From the NCBI GenBank assembly GCA_002633005.1, contig NMRA01000182.1, positions 9,077 through 73,076 of the forward strand: 64,000 bases of DNA, read 5' to 3'. Source of the DNA: Phoronis australis. Lineage: Eukaryota; Phoronida; Phoronidae. Made by a program: the position numbers and the translations under genes. Positions 38,693 to 52,700 of this stretch are shown piece by piece (position 1 is the stretch's first letter; the number at the start of each line of letters is the position of its first letter). The notes below the pieces were generated by a model. It searched no databases. It was not told the DNA's origin and worked only from the letters and a program-made list of their open reading frames with translations.

Positions 38693-40908
38693 ACAGCCAC
38701 AGCCTTGGTACAAAGCTGTATACTAAATGTACAGCTTTGCGCCCATGTGGGTAAAAAAATGACCAGATAAAATATGACACAAAATTATTGTCATTAAAAA
38801 CCCCATGCATAAATTATTTACCCGTTTTGGAAAATTGACGTTCTACTGTTATTCTGCTGCTAAATTTGAGGAGCGATCTTTTGAAATATGGCGTCAGCAG
38901 TTTCTTTTTTCACCAACTGTTGTTCTTTCACGAGGTTGCCAACACATCACAACAAATTACCAGAACTGGTTTCACTTCATCATGAGATTTTAGAATTTCA
39001 GAAGAAATTTTGCTGCTACGAAGCTATCATAATCTTCTGAGAGATGTCGCAAAAAATTATGAAATGGTGCGTGTGCGCATCACGAGCGTATTGTTTTTAA
39101 AACAACATAATTTTTCTTTGTTAAAAAGGCAGAGGATTACGCAAGAAAATGATGTTTATTAGATTGTTTATCACTTAAACGGCTGTGGGCAAGGTGAGTG
39201 TTGGTTGATTCCCAGATTTTGCATGGCACCCCGTCCAGTTTTTAGTTTTACATTACATGTTGAACAGTTGATACAAGTTTCATGGCAACATGACCAGCAG
39301 GACTACCCTGGCTGTGTGCAATTTCGAGCACTGTCAGCCCTTAACACACAGTGATACCTAGCTGTACTTTGACGATAGTCTTCACACAGCTAGCTGGCAA
39401 CTCTCAAGTGGGGAACCCGAAATACAGAACTGCTCAGAATTCTTGGCAATTTTTTATGAAAACGGCACACGAATTGTGTGCAAATCAGACCTTTTAATAG
39501 TAAGGTTTAAAGAGCGAAGGCAAACAGAATCAAGTTTAAAACGTATTTTTGGTAAAACTCTGAGTCTGACACTGATTGGCACTGTGCTGAGACTGAGTGA
39601 CACTGACAGGCACGGTCATTGACATTGGCAGTTGTCTTAGTCAGTAGAATCTTCCAAATGTGAACAGTTCGCAAGCCGCAAACTTCAAAGATGAAGAGAT
39701 TGCAGCCACAATGGAACAAACAACTAACAGACTCTGCGTATTATGTAACCAAGGCAGAAAAGTCAAGTTTTACCAGCAGTACAGCTTCTTGAATTACCGT
39801 AACTTCGCGCTCGGTCTGGCATATAATCACGAACCAAATGGTGTATTTGTAAACTAAACTTATTTTGATTTTTAAGCTTTTTTCACAATAAAACATAAGC
39901 ATAAATTTTTAAAAATATATTTAGTAACGATAAAATGTTGCCATTGATGATTCACTAAAAAAAGTAAAAAATACAATAAGTTGGTGCATGCTGCATAAAT
40001 GTTTTCATTGGATTCAAAATGGAGATTCACACAACACTTGAGCCAGGTTTGGATATTATTTAGTCACGATCGCAGCTTCTTATTTGAATTGTAATTCTTC
40101 ACGTTGAATTCAGGAATACACCAGGATACACGGAATTGGTTTCGTATCCTTATTATGAATTTCCTTTATTCTTTTAGACATTGCGTTGTTACGTAAGGAT
40201 ATTTGTAGGAGTTGTAGAAGGGCTAGAATAATGTCCCAATCAAAATTGGGCCAATTTTGGAACACTATATCTCAGAAATGGCTTATCGGATTCATATGAA
40301 ACTATCATGTATGGGCCTTCCGTGCCTTATGTAATGTTCTACAAAATCCTGTTAGCAATTGTTTTAAATAGCCAATAGGCAACACGTAGCCGCTGTGCTG
40401 GCTCACAGGTGTGCTCAGCTTCTGATCGTCTCAAATACTACAAGGCATGACTCTCGGGACTAGGAATTCCATGGGTGCTTCACTTAGTTAGCCGTCCATA
40501 TCAAACACAAAACTCAATAAATTTACTTAAATCAGGGGTTCAATAAACCATGAGCAACTCTTTTTTCTTCTGATAGCATTTACGGTGTCTTGCTCCAGCG
40601 AGTTCTCAACAAATTTGCAGTCAAAGCACAAAAATTTTCAAAAAAGCTGATGCTTACTGCCAATGTGCCCCACATAAATTACTGATGTGTCACGGCAGGT
40701 CACAACATCAATAACTCCACACTTAGCCAGACCATTTCGTAACCTTCTGTGATTAACCAGCAATAGCGAATATGCAAATCTCAATGCGCATGCCCCACAC
40801 CAGTTCCTCTCTATTGCATTCTGGGATAGTATGTATGCCTAGAAACAACGTGAGAGTTTCAATACGGAACAGAATATTGCAGCTGATTATGAGTATAATG
40901 TCACCCGG

Positions 40909-42650
40909 GCCCGGTCTCCAATCTCCGTACTCAGACTCGAATCATACTCAAACTCACACTTCATATTCATCTCGAGTACAGACTTAGCTTTGGTGTATTC
41001 AATGTCATACTTGAAAAATCTGTACTCGAAATTTTGAGCTCCGGTGTACTCAAGTTTCGAGTATACTCGAAATGAAGAGTATTTCATCTATATTTCGAGT
41101 ACGATTTTGAGTAAAAATTCCGAGTATATGCTCCAAATTTTAAGTTTGGTTTGGCAGTGTGCTTGAAATTGTACTCGAAAATAAATACGGCGGATGTGAG
41201 TCACAGACAAATTATTTCATGAGCAAAAGAACAATATCAAAAAAAATTGAAAGAAACAGCAAATTTTTGGAAATTTAAGTCCTCATACCATATTTTACCG
41301 CTTGAGACAATAGTTTTCGTTTTAAATCTTCTTCATCTTAACCCGCCGTATCACAGCACTTCATTGCCGCCAATTTTTAAAGTTCTTCTTACTACGATTC
41401 CTGGCAACTGGCGAATGCTAATTCCACGTCGACGACTCATTACAAGGGTCAAAAGCAGCTGTGGTGATTGCCCAGATTGCAGTGCGTGTTCAACGGTATG
41501 TACAGTTTCCTAAAGACGAGGAAAGTTAAAAAAAACAATTTGCTTCCCTGTCAGATTTCACATCATATGGTTTAGTCATCGATAATTCCTCAATCCCCGA
41601 ATGATATTCCAGATTTTGGTTGCCGATTTATGAGTAGGCCCTAGACATCTTGTCCCGCTCACTGATGAACTCTGAATGCCTGTACATATAGTGTTTTTTA
41701 ACTCACACACCAAATGTCAGCTAACTTGATACATCCCGGTAAAATACAAAGATACAGTTGTATCACAGCTTTGACATCAGCGTAGGTCTACACGGCAATG
41801 GGTTCTATGCAAGAGAGAACAGGGGTTGACCAGTAACCAAAAAATTGCGGCCCAAAAATGTTGACTGGAGTTTCGGGCTGATGTGGACAACCGGTTTACT
41901 AGAGAAGAACACCACGGCTAGCAATTAAGGTACAAACTTTTGAAATTTGACCTACCGTCAAAGAAAATGTGCAGTTCAAACTCTCCCTTAAAAATGTTGG
42001 TTGCAGGTCTGTGATATGGTACCTGACTCCCATGCCGGGGTCACCGGGTCCACCATGCAGTGTATTAATGAAAAAAAAAATTTCAATATGCCGTCAATCG
42101 TTGGTGTGAGCATGCCAATTTTAGGAGTAAATGAGTCAAGTGTAGGGGGGAATGCCCCCTGACTAAATCAGACACTGAGATTTTGGCTGCTTCGCTCCAG
42201 TTGACTGACTTTCTTTGATAAGCTGTTTCAAATTTCTTGAGACATTTTCCGGCAGGAGATAAAGAACTCAAGAAGTACAGCTTAATAATTAGAAAATGTA
42301 TCAAGAAATGGTAAAAGAATATTGTATTGACACTGAAAAAGTGAATAACAGTTACAGAACACTCAGCATTCCACGTTATACTCTTATAATTGTAGCGAGA
42401 GCTGATGATAACATAGTTGCTAGGGTAGTCGATGCGAATATAGGGAGCGCTGAATCAGCGCAGTTTTGCGTGGTTTTGCATTTCACAGCATAAAGAGTTC
42501 CATAGCAACTTGAGTATGATTCTCAGATTTGAAGTCTACTCGAAATGCAACTGAAATATGCTTTTTCGTGAACGACTCCAGTGAGCACGATTTTGAGTGT
42601 GAAATCCCGAGTATGAGTATGAGTCTGAGTACGGAGATTGCAGACCGGGC
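40909..42650. mobile_element. 1.74-kb element with inverted termini and ACTCGA-type subterminal repeats
   Basis: The left end GCCCGGTCTCCAATCTCCGT, then ACTCAGACTCGAATCATACTC, is matched by the reverse complement of the right end (GCCCGGTCTGCAATCTCCGT, ACTCAGACTCATACTC). Inside both ends are many copies of TACTCGAAAT / TTCGAGTA in both orientations (40975-41185 and 42510-42620). The interior has no transposase I can recognise, so the element is non-autonomous. No target duplication is obvious. It lies between USP48 and LEKR1. Confidence 0.7.
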
Positions 42651-43786
42651 ACAGGTTGAACACAGTCACAGTCGACAGAGGTGGGGTGCGGCATTTCCAA
42701 AACATTTCTATAATAAAATACAGTTGCATGCTTCCTGCAATGGTTATTCGTTTAATATTAATTTTTTGATAAGAATTAAAATAAAATAACTTTATGGACC
42801 GCTTCTGTGCTAAACATTCATTACAACAACACCCGGCAACACTGTACACAATTGTCAAGAAATAGAGGCATTCAATTCCCATAACGCAACTGCTGCGACA
42901 AATTCAAATATGGCAGATTTGCACTTTCGCTATTGCCGTCCATCGGGTAATTTTGGACCGACTTGCATTTGGCACGTACGTTGACAGTAAGCATCGGCTT
43001 TTTGGGAAGATTTTTGTAATTTGTCCGCAAATTTGTTGCAAACTTGCTGGAGCAGGACATCGTAAATGGTATTAGAAGAATTATGAACAATTGCTCATGG
43101 TTTGTTGATCCCCTGTTTTGCGTAAATTTATTGAGGTTCGTGTTTGATATGGACAGCTGAAATCAAGCACCAGTGGAATTTCTAGTCTCGAGTGTCATAC
43201 CTTGTACTATCTTATATATAGTGTAGTGAAGACGATCAGAAGCCGAGGATGCCTGTGGGTTGGCTATAGTGTACTTGTTGCAATACTCTTATACCGCGTA
43301 TTTTGAACAGGCGGTCGGCCAAATCCTGTCACCAAATAAGAGGTTTTTGCCTCATCAAAAACATTTTGGTGTGGTACCTGCAAAAAGTAGCATGAACAGG
43401 CATGATTTCACCATAATGGCACCCAGTCGGGGAAGCTCAAGTGAACCGCGACAGATTTTCATGGATATGTTCAAATTATGTTGACTAAATAGTCCCCAGA
43501 GCCATGGCTAAATGTGTATATATGCTTGTTTCATTTCATGTTTTTCTGTGTTTTGAAATGAGTAACTTTTTTATGTGTTTGTAATATCTCCCCTGTAGGT
43601 GGGATTATTACCTGGCTCTTAAATTTGCCTTAATATCCAGATGAGTATAACTGCGTGAAGATGTTTGTTTATATTATTGTATGTGAGTATATACTAGTCC
43701 TGCTTTTCAACATTCCAGTAGCCCAACAATAATGATAACAAGGTGAAACAGCTGTTGAATCAACTGTCCACAGACGACCAGGAAAA
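42651..43786. promoter_or_regulatory. Region upstream of the LEKR1 start
   Basis: This holds the sequence from the end of the 1.74-kb element to the LEKR1 ATG. A TATATATAG lies near 43213, but with no supporting initiator it is only a candidate. No coding segment is visible. The ATG at 43787 was chosen because the conserved PLPEEIQKM and CKFCG segments follow directly. Confidence 0.35.
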
Positions 43787-46700
43787 ATGTCTGAAGTTGA
43801 GAGACACATTCCTGAGCATCCTTTACCCGAGGAAATTCAAAAAATGACTCGCGATGATACGGTCTGCAAGTTCTGCGGTGTCAGTTACCTGATTCACAAT
43901 GAGATCAAAGCACTGGAGGACAAGCTTAAAGCCACAGAGAAGGAACTGCAGCACTTTAAGGGGTGTGAGTCGAGGGAGTTGGCAGCCAAAGCTGAGTTGA
44001 TGAAGGTTCAAAGTCAACTGGAGGGTCTGCAACAGACTATGGTTGTTAAGGAAAATGAGTAGGTGTATTGCCTAACTCTTCTGTTAGTTTGGAAAAACTG
44101 GGAACCTGTTTTTAATTTATGTTTTCTTTTTGGTAAAACTTGTGAAGTGAGAAAGAGAAAGACATCTAATTGAAAGTCATTGAATAATTGAGTTTACTTA
44201 ATTTTTGGAAGGATGAAGATACTTGATTTGGTTTTGATGTTCAAGTTAGGAGACTTATTGAGGACAATTACTAAGTATGGAACATTGATTGAAAATTTGT
44301 AGAGAATTTCTTCTGAAGTATTGTTTGATTATTAAAAACTATGTGTCTGAATATGTAGCAATTTAGTATGATTAAATCATCACACAGTAAACTAGAATTT
44401 TTCTAAGTAGAAAATTGAAAACATGGGAATTCGTGTTTTTGTAGGACAATTACCTTTTCCTGCATATTTTCATCCTTTTCCTTGTTCCATCCTTTAGGTT
44501 AACTTCATGTAAGAAAGCCCTTCAAACTAAAGAAGAAGAACTTTCAAGTATGCTAAGGAAAACCCAAAAACTTGAAGATCTAATGTCTGATGCTGTAAAA
44601 ATGAAGGAACAGCTCAGGTATGATTTTTTGATGGGTATGTTTGAATCTGAGAGTTGAACTTAGGTAAACTGGATGCCATCATCTTCATTCTAGAACATTG
44701 GTAAAGTTTGTTGGGTAAGGAAATTGGTTTTAATCATGTTTACAAATTCCGATTATACAGTCTTGTTTTGGCTGGTGACTTCAGTGTCGCACATCCTAAT
44801 AACTTACTTGAAGCTGCTGTGAAACACTTCACATTTTGAAAAAGATATTTGGATGTAGACCACTTGCAGTTATTAAACTGGCCTCAAGTTGTTCTGTAGT
44901 CAAAGTAGGAGTGATTTCTGGAAAGAACTGTCCGAAAGAGGTTCATTCTAAGTGCTCAGTATGGTTACAGTATCTAGCAGTGACATACCTGCCAGTAATT
45001 TCTTAGCCTACAAAGAACTTCTCATCTGAGTAAGGAACACATTGAGGTCAGTTACAGTAAGTCGTCTAAATTACAAATTGTTCCTTTGATGGAACGCATG
45101 TTTCCATACTAACAAGGCCTACCTCCATGGTAGATACAATTTCCAAAGATTAGAACAGAATTTAAACTTTCGTTCATTATGCCTCAGAGTTTCAATTGGC
45201 AGATATTATAATTGTTGTGTAAGAGGCAGCTCTCGGCACTGAGAAATGATAAATGCTCACACTTTCACTGGGCCAATGTCAGGCAATAATTCCTGGTTTC
45301 ACAATTGAAGATTACCAGAGGTTAGTTGTGGTGGAAAAATAGGGTTTGCTAACACAAAGCCTTTCACAGTTAACTAACAGTCGAGATGTGTTTGGATTGC
45401 AGGTTAAAACTTCAAACATTGCATAAGCACCTTCCAGATCTACAGAGGACGATAAGGCAACAGTCTTCAGAAGTGAGAGATGTGAAATCTTTAGTTCAGA
45501 AAAACAAGGAGTTGATGGTAGCTGAGTGCAGACAGCTTGGAAATACTCTGATGCAGCATAGCGATGCCAGCAAAAAGGGTAAGGAAATTTTTCTTTTCCC
45601 AAACAAATGTTTTATGTGAGGAGCTGAGCTTCAATTATTCCATGTAAAAAGTAAACACGTTGTCTTCATTAATCATTATCACCTATGTGGCTGCTGTTGC
45701 CTTCGTCATTGAATGGTCGATGTCTTTCTCTGTTGTAATTGTAAAACTCGGACAGGTCTGTTGACTTTTTGCTTAGCTCAGACAAATTTCATGGTACCGT
45801 TCTAGTTTAAGCTCTTGACTCTTCTCATAAGTCAGATTTTATCGTACTCTGATGAAATGTCTCAGCCTGATTGGATCCAACTTGTGTGTGTTTTGATGAA
45901 GGCAACATTTTGTATTAAATATAGGTTAAACTCGTCAATTTTTTTTAGTACACACTTTATCCAATAGATAAACTCTTAGTACAATACACCATAGTGTGAC
46001 TGTTAAGAACTGATAGTTTGCTATTGCTCTATACATAAAGTGATGAGCCTGATCATGCCTACATTTGGAGTCTGGTCTCCATCAATGACAAACTGACTGC
46101 TCTTCAAGACCATAAATCACTTTTAGTCTTTGTAAAGAACTAGCTGCAGCCGATTTGTATGAGAAGTGCCTAAATCATGAAAATGTATATTTTTCACAGA
46201 TGGCTGTTTTGTAGTGCTCAACTTTACAGCAAGTTTTAGTTTCATAGCAATTTGCATAAAACTAGAAAGCCTGTGGAAAAAAAACAAGTTTGACAATCTC
46301 GTGTTGTGCAAATTGAAGTAAGGTTAGTGTATTGCCTATTTCTTCTCTTCACTGCCCTATGTCTGAGATATAAATTTTTTGTCCATTTTTAATTTAATTC
46401 AAATGTTCAATTATGTAATTTATCAATTAGATAGTTGATGTGCTTGTGCAAAACTAATTGTTTGAAAGAAAAATCAAAAAAGCATCAGCTGTTCACAATA
46501 TGACATCAGCTTTATTCAATTAGATATTTCAAGCATTTTGTTTGCCTTAAAATTCGATTTTAGTTACTGTATTTTAGTTTTCAAAAATTCCATATATTAA
46601 GGGTTGTGTAATTTATAGTCTCTAATACATTAGTTTATAATTTCAATTTCAGCATTTTTTGAAAGTACAGGTTTGATGAGACTATGCTACAAATAGATCT

Positions 46701-49700
46701 GCACCTTCTATCACAAAACAACTTTTAATTTAGGATGCACTGCTGTTGTTCATTGTCCAGATTAGACATGATATCTAAGCTTGAGAACAACTTAATGGTG
46801 GTTACTGTTTCATGCCAGGGCCATTAAGTTTGCTGGCTGTCGCAATGGATTATTTTCAGTTGTCAAGACAGTGTGACTGTTAGGAGAATTCCAGGCATTT
46901 TATTGCAACCAACTTTAACCAATGCCAAGAACATTATTAATGATGTTACTTTGGAATCGGCAAATACAATTGTGATGATAGTTGTTTATAACGCTAGAAA
47001 ATAGCTGCTGCTTCAAGTAGGACTGATTCCTTTTCAGATGTTGAAATGACTAAAGCTACTTTGAAAGACTTAGAGCAACGGAACAATGAGTTTCAAGCCA
47101 AGATGAGTGCAATGAATGAGGAAATAGCAGTCAAAGATAAAGAGATGGCAAAACTCTCCTCATCTGATGCTCAGGTTAAAGAGCTACGAAATACTGTGAG
47201 AGGTCTCAGGGATGAATTAGCAGGTAACTAAACAACTGTATTTTATTGGTGATATTTTCTTAAGTTGGTTCACTTTGTTTTTTTCTCATGAAATGTTAAT
47301 TTAAAAGGGTCTCTCTCCCAGTCTAATAGTTTGATAACTGCAAGTTGGATTACCTTTACTGATAGTTCATCATGAGAATCCTGCAGCACATTAACTGATT
47401 GAACACTTAACAAAGTGTTGCTGTCTTTCCACCATTTCGTGTTGTTGTTTATTAATTGTTGTTGAACGATCTCAATTATATTTTCAAGTAAAACAAATTG
47501 CAACTTTACTCAGGAATCTACAGCTGAATTATGACATGGCCTGTATTGCAAAGTGTAGATTGTAAGTCTATGGTATAATGTGTGAAAGGTAGCTGAAAAT
47601 TAATGGAATTTTGTGAATTTTGTCTTTATGTTTCACAGGAGTTCAGTCACAGTTAGACACTGCATCATCCTCAAATAAAAGCTTTGGTATACAAGTGGAG
47701 CAATATAAAGAACAATTAAGGTACCAAATTTGGTCTTCACTTATAAGGATGTAGCATAAGCGTTGGGTGTAAAAGGTTCCATGGCCCCAACTCTGATACC
47801 AGCTATGATCCTCTAAACCCCAGTTGTGCACCAGCAACTACCAAATCCACAGTACAAATCCCCAGACCCACGGCCCTAAATCCCAGACATGCGCCAAAAC
47901 TGATCCAATCACAGTGACCAAACTTCAATTCTGGGGACCCATTCTTCTCCAGGGCATAACTCGAATTTAGAATCCCAGTCATGCAATTGTTTCCACCCCT
48001 TCATAAGTCTTTATAACACTTAATGCTTCTAAGTACTTCTGAATCACAAGTTAGAATATTACTCAGACTGCAGATTTGCTTTGACGTGTTTGAGCATCAA
48101 CTCTGGAAGGCTACACAAGACTAGCAAATAGACATCTCCTGATGCTTATTGAATTGACATTCACTATTTCTAATTTGATCCAAGTGGAGTTTGAGCCAAT
48201 TACTAGTACAAAATATTAAACCTCCTATTCTGATGTCGCAGACAAGCGCTGAACCACTCTCCTGATTCTTTAATTTTTTCTCAGTGTTACATAATTACAG
48301 TTTGGAACAGTTGGAAATGTCTCGTGTAATGGGATCATTCTTTTTCTTCTTCAAATGCTGGCTGTTGTCCCTATAATCACCCAGTCGGAATGCTTCGGGT
48401 ATTTCTGTGTCCTATATTTCCCCTCAGAGGTGAACGCTATAAGATTTCAGTCTTAGTGCATGTCTTGAAACTGGTGGATGGTTGACTGGCTTGTGACTGA
48501 AGTTTGTACATGACTGCACAGACAACATTCACCTTCAAGGGGAAATTTTAGGCCACCAAATTACTGAGGAACTCTGGCATAATCACCATGTAGTAAAACA
48601 TATTATTCAAATGAAGCACACAAATTGAAGCCTAGCGAATGAACTGTCTCCTTATTAGCTTAGTCAGTTGTTCTTGAAACTTAATAATGTAAACTATATT
48701 CTGGTATACTAACTTCCTTCACTGTGATATTTGTTCTTCCAAAGAAATATCATGGCATTCTTATCCTTTGTTTGAATTGGAATTGGTTGAAATAATTCGC
48801 CTGGAATTACACTGATGGTTGATACTACCATAGTAAGTGAGGCTGCCCTACTGTGACAACCAACTTAATTGACCTGGTCTGAGGTAATAATGACTGATTA
48901 GTTGTTCTCAAACCAAGAAATCATTTCCAATCTGAGTAGTGAACATTATGAGACTGACTTTGTTACAGTAAATAGGCTGAAGTTGGTTGTTGACAACAGG
49001 TCCACGTTTACCTCTTTAAACTTGCATCGTGTTAGCTATGCGTTTAAGTTTAAAATTGTATGTTTTGTTCGATCACCATGTTTGGTTGGTAATCATTCAG
49101 GTCCAAGTCACGAGAAGTTGAGAATTTGACTCAGCAGTTGAAGGCACGGGATCAGATCTCTGAGCAGAACATTTCCAAACTCCAGTTTGAGCTCAAACAG
49201 AAGAATGCTGAGATAGACATGTTGGAGAAGGATTCTCAACACATGAAGGGCAAGTTCTTGGAACAACAAAGAATTGATGACGAGATGAAAAGAAGAGCAT
49301 CCATGTCTAATGGTATGAGTGTTGGTCACTGCTCTATGGTATGAGTGTTGGTCACTGCTCAATGGTATGAGTGTTGGTCACTGCTCAATGGTATGAGTGT
49401 GTGTGAGTGTTGGTCACTGCTCATTGGTATGAGTGTTGGTCACTGCTCAATGGTTAAAGTGTATGCAGAGGCTTATTTACTGAATTGAGTCGGGAACTGT
49501 ACAATGTTTTTGTAACGTGTTCTTTGTCGCTGGCATTGTGGTGTAATAATTTACTTTCTCTGAAAAATATTTTGAATGTTTTTGTTAATGTGTTTGTAAA
49601 ACAGAATTAATAGTGATTCTTCAAGTGGGTAAGTATGGCACTTGTGGGAATGCGTATTTCATTACTTTTAGTACCAGTTTCTGGCATCATTACTCAAGTG

Positions 49701-52700
49701 ACAAATTGTAATTAATTAAGGCTCTGACTGAAATATGGAAAAGTGTCTCCGCCACTGAGCCTGAGAACAGAAAAACATGAGAACACTCAGCAGTCAATCG
49801 CTTACTCAGAATTCACTCACTGCCACTCACTTCCGGTGGGAGTACTCAGTATTTTTGTTTCTAGACATTATAGAAATCAAGTCAAATTATTTGACAAAGC
49901 CAGTAAAATATAACAAGTCAAATGGTAATGACCAAAAATGCCTTCTTCAGAGATGATGAACCCTTTTGAAAGGAAAAACATAAAATGTACCAAATCCCAT
50001 TTTATTGTACATGTTTCAAGAAAAATATTGCTCTGTCAACCATGTCAACACCATGACGTCTCAAAACTCATTACAGAGTTTGCTATATAGGAAAGCATTT
50101 CTATTAGTTTTGACTAAGTCTGTTTAGGCTGAAGTCAACATTTTGCAGTTTGGTATGTGTTGTTTTAAATTGGTCACTGCCTAGCTGTAAGCAGTTTATT
50201 GGGTCAGACATCTTCAAGAACATGAGAGATCTTTTAGCCTTTTGGCTTTATCATAGCTATCCAATTCAAGGAATGTTAATGCTTCTTTCAGTTGAGTCTC
50301 GGGAAACGCGAGAAGCATTGAAGAAAGCCCAGGAAGACCTGGCAGCATTAAAAGCAGAGCGAGAACTGATGATCACATCACATCAGAACAGGATAGAGCA
50401 GTTACGAGAGAGCTTTAAGAACAAAATGTATGAAGCTGAAAAGTGGCCAGAGAAGGTATTGCTTTTTGAGACTCATATCGTGTAAAGTTGGAAAAGCCCA
50501 CAATGCAATTATGTGTGACAATAAACAGCAATCCTCAGTTCAGCCTTGTTTGAGATTGGAAACAACAAATTTGGCAGAGGGTTGCTGAATTTTAGTGTTA
50601 ATATTTGTGTGATGTTGAGGACGTCTTGAAGAGTAAAATATTGTATTATTAAGCGTTAAGTTTTTGATAACTGAGATAATCTAAGATCACCCTCATAATA
50701 AATGACACATTTCTTTCACTAGCAATCTGAATCTTTAAAAAGTCTTGCAGAGCTGTATGTATCATACAAAGATGAGTTTTAAATTTAGATGAAATAATTA
50801 TCCTGAATTCTGAACTAGGTTTTGGTTTTTCAGTATTTTGTTGTGGCTGTTGAGAAACTGTATCTATTGATCATCTACCAATGTTTTTAATGACAACATA
50901 GTTAAAGGGATGTGAATCCCTGTGTGCTACAGTTGTTTTGAGTTTGGCATCTCAGTGGACTATTGCTGCAATCATTTTTTTTATTTCATCTTGGGTCTTT
51001 TTTCAGCTTGAGGAGGCTTTGTCTAAAGAGAGGCAGAAGCATGTCACAGAAATGAACGTTTTGGAAGAAAAACTAAAAGAGAACTTCGTAATGGTACCTG
51101 TTCAGTTATTCTTTCTTTTTCTTTGTCTTGAGTAAATGGAGTCAATGAAGATGAAACTGTAAAAGGTCAAGGTCAAGAATGCAAACAGATCAAAACTAAC
51201 TATCTTTAGTGTCAACTTTCAGCAGTATTGCCTTCGTGATCTTTTCTTTAAGTCACATAATTGCACCACAATTTCTTTGAATGAAAGCCTCATACGATGC
51301 TGACTTCTACTGCATCATGGAAACAATATCATTCTGTATTTTTTTTTGTTTCAATGAATTACTAATGATTTAGTTTTTACGTATGCTTCTTATGTGTTGT
51401 CGTGGACTTGATTTATTTTGGTTTTAAAGTTGAGTGGCTGCTAATTTTGCATCTATGAGTGCTAACTTTGCATCATGTGGCTTTGAAAAAGGCAATCGAG
51501 CACCTTTGACGTTCCATCTGCTCATAGTCAATATGGTAAAAATGGTCAAACTCAAGCTTGTTCTATCTGTGGGGCTACATTTTTTCAAGAGTATATTGAT
51601 TTTTGTTTTTGCACATCTGTCAGTCATTTTAGAGCCATCGTGACTCGTTTTTTTCTCCAAATGACTAGTCATACACGACTTTTTAGCTCAAAGGGTTTTT
51701 TTTTTGAGCATTTAATATGTACACACTCTGATTAGTCAAATTCGACAGTCGATTACAATGTTATGCATGAAAAAATTGAATGTATGCACTGGGCGTTTAA
51801 TTGTGCACAATGAGACCATTTCTTTTGTTCATTACAGCATCAACGGATCATATGATATCAGGTCTTGCCTAAGCTTGATAATTTGATTAGAACACATAAG
51901 CTTATGGTCAGTAACTGGTGTTAGTGCTGATTCTGANTTTATCGGATATTCGGCTTAAAAACACCAATTATGGTTAATCAAACAATCCATCTCAAAAATA
52001 ACGCAAACATGTTTTATAGTATTAGAAATTGTCGGAAATTAGTGCCAATATTCATTTCTTATCGATGCTATGCTACCCGTTTCATGAATGGATAGCTCCC
52101 GACTAATGACAGGTTCATGTATGTAGCGCGCAGTTCTTGGCCAGGTGCGTTTAACACCGAGTTATTTTTATTCATGAGACAGTCGATGTGTCTACTGAAA
52201 GGTCAGACCATAGTGGGACACAGTCATCGCGAGAGCGTAGCAACGCTGTTGCGTTCTCTTTGAAGCGCTGCGTTACTTTGAAGTGTAAAGTCACAGCTAA
52301 ATACAAAAGTAGCAGTGCAGCTGGTGGTCTAGAAGACCCGTGCAAAAATTTTTTGATAAATTGAAGATATTACTGTACGTCATTGTTCACATGTACACGT
52401 TCATGGACTGGGCGCTTATTTCAGCAAAGTCTGAAAACGCGTGGGGGCGCTTATAGGGGCATGGGCGGTTATTACGGCGAATCCGGTACTTCTATTACTT
52501 TTGGCAATTAACCAGCGGTGATTGTGATTGGACAATGCTCATCTCCAACTGCCCGTAGGACCCATTATGTGGCACAGCAACAAAGTGTTTTAATGCTTTA
52601 TAATGTGTATTAGATGAAGTGGTCCTATTTCTGTAAGTGACTAAAGTAAGTATGTTTAGTGTGAAGTCAACATTTCACGGCTTGGTATGTGTTGTTTTAA

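Larger units (their letters stand above)
37535..40908. other. USP48-LEKR1 intergenic region, left part
   Basis: Apart from the two SINE-like copies near 38.4 and 38.65 kb, I see no gene here. It should contain the USP48 promoter and any 5' UTR exon. A TGACACTGA-rich tract lies at 39560-39625. There is no CpG-island-like segment next to the USP48 start. Confidence 0.5.

Noticed and set aside
41247-41513. Frame of 88 codons inside the 1.74-kb element
   Set aside because: Examined as a possible transposase. No catalytic motif, and the Cys-rich end (CGDCPDCSACSTVC) is too short and isolated to call.
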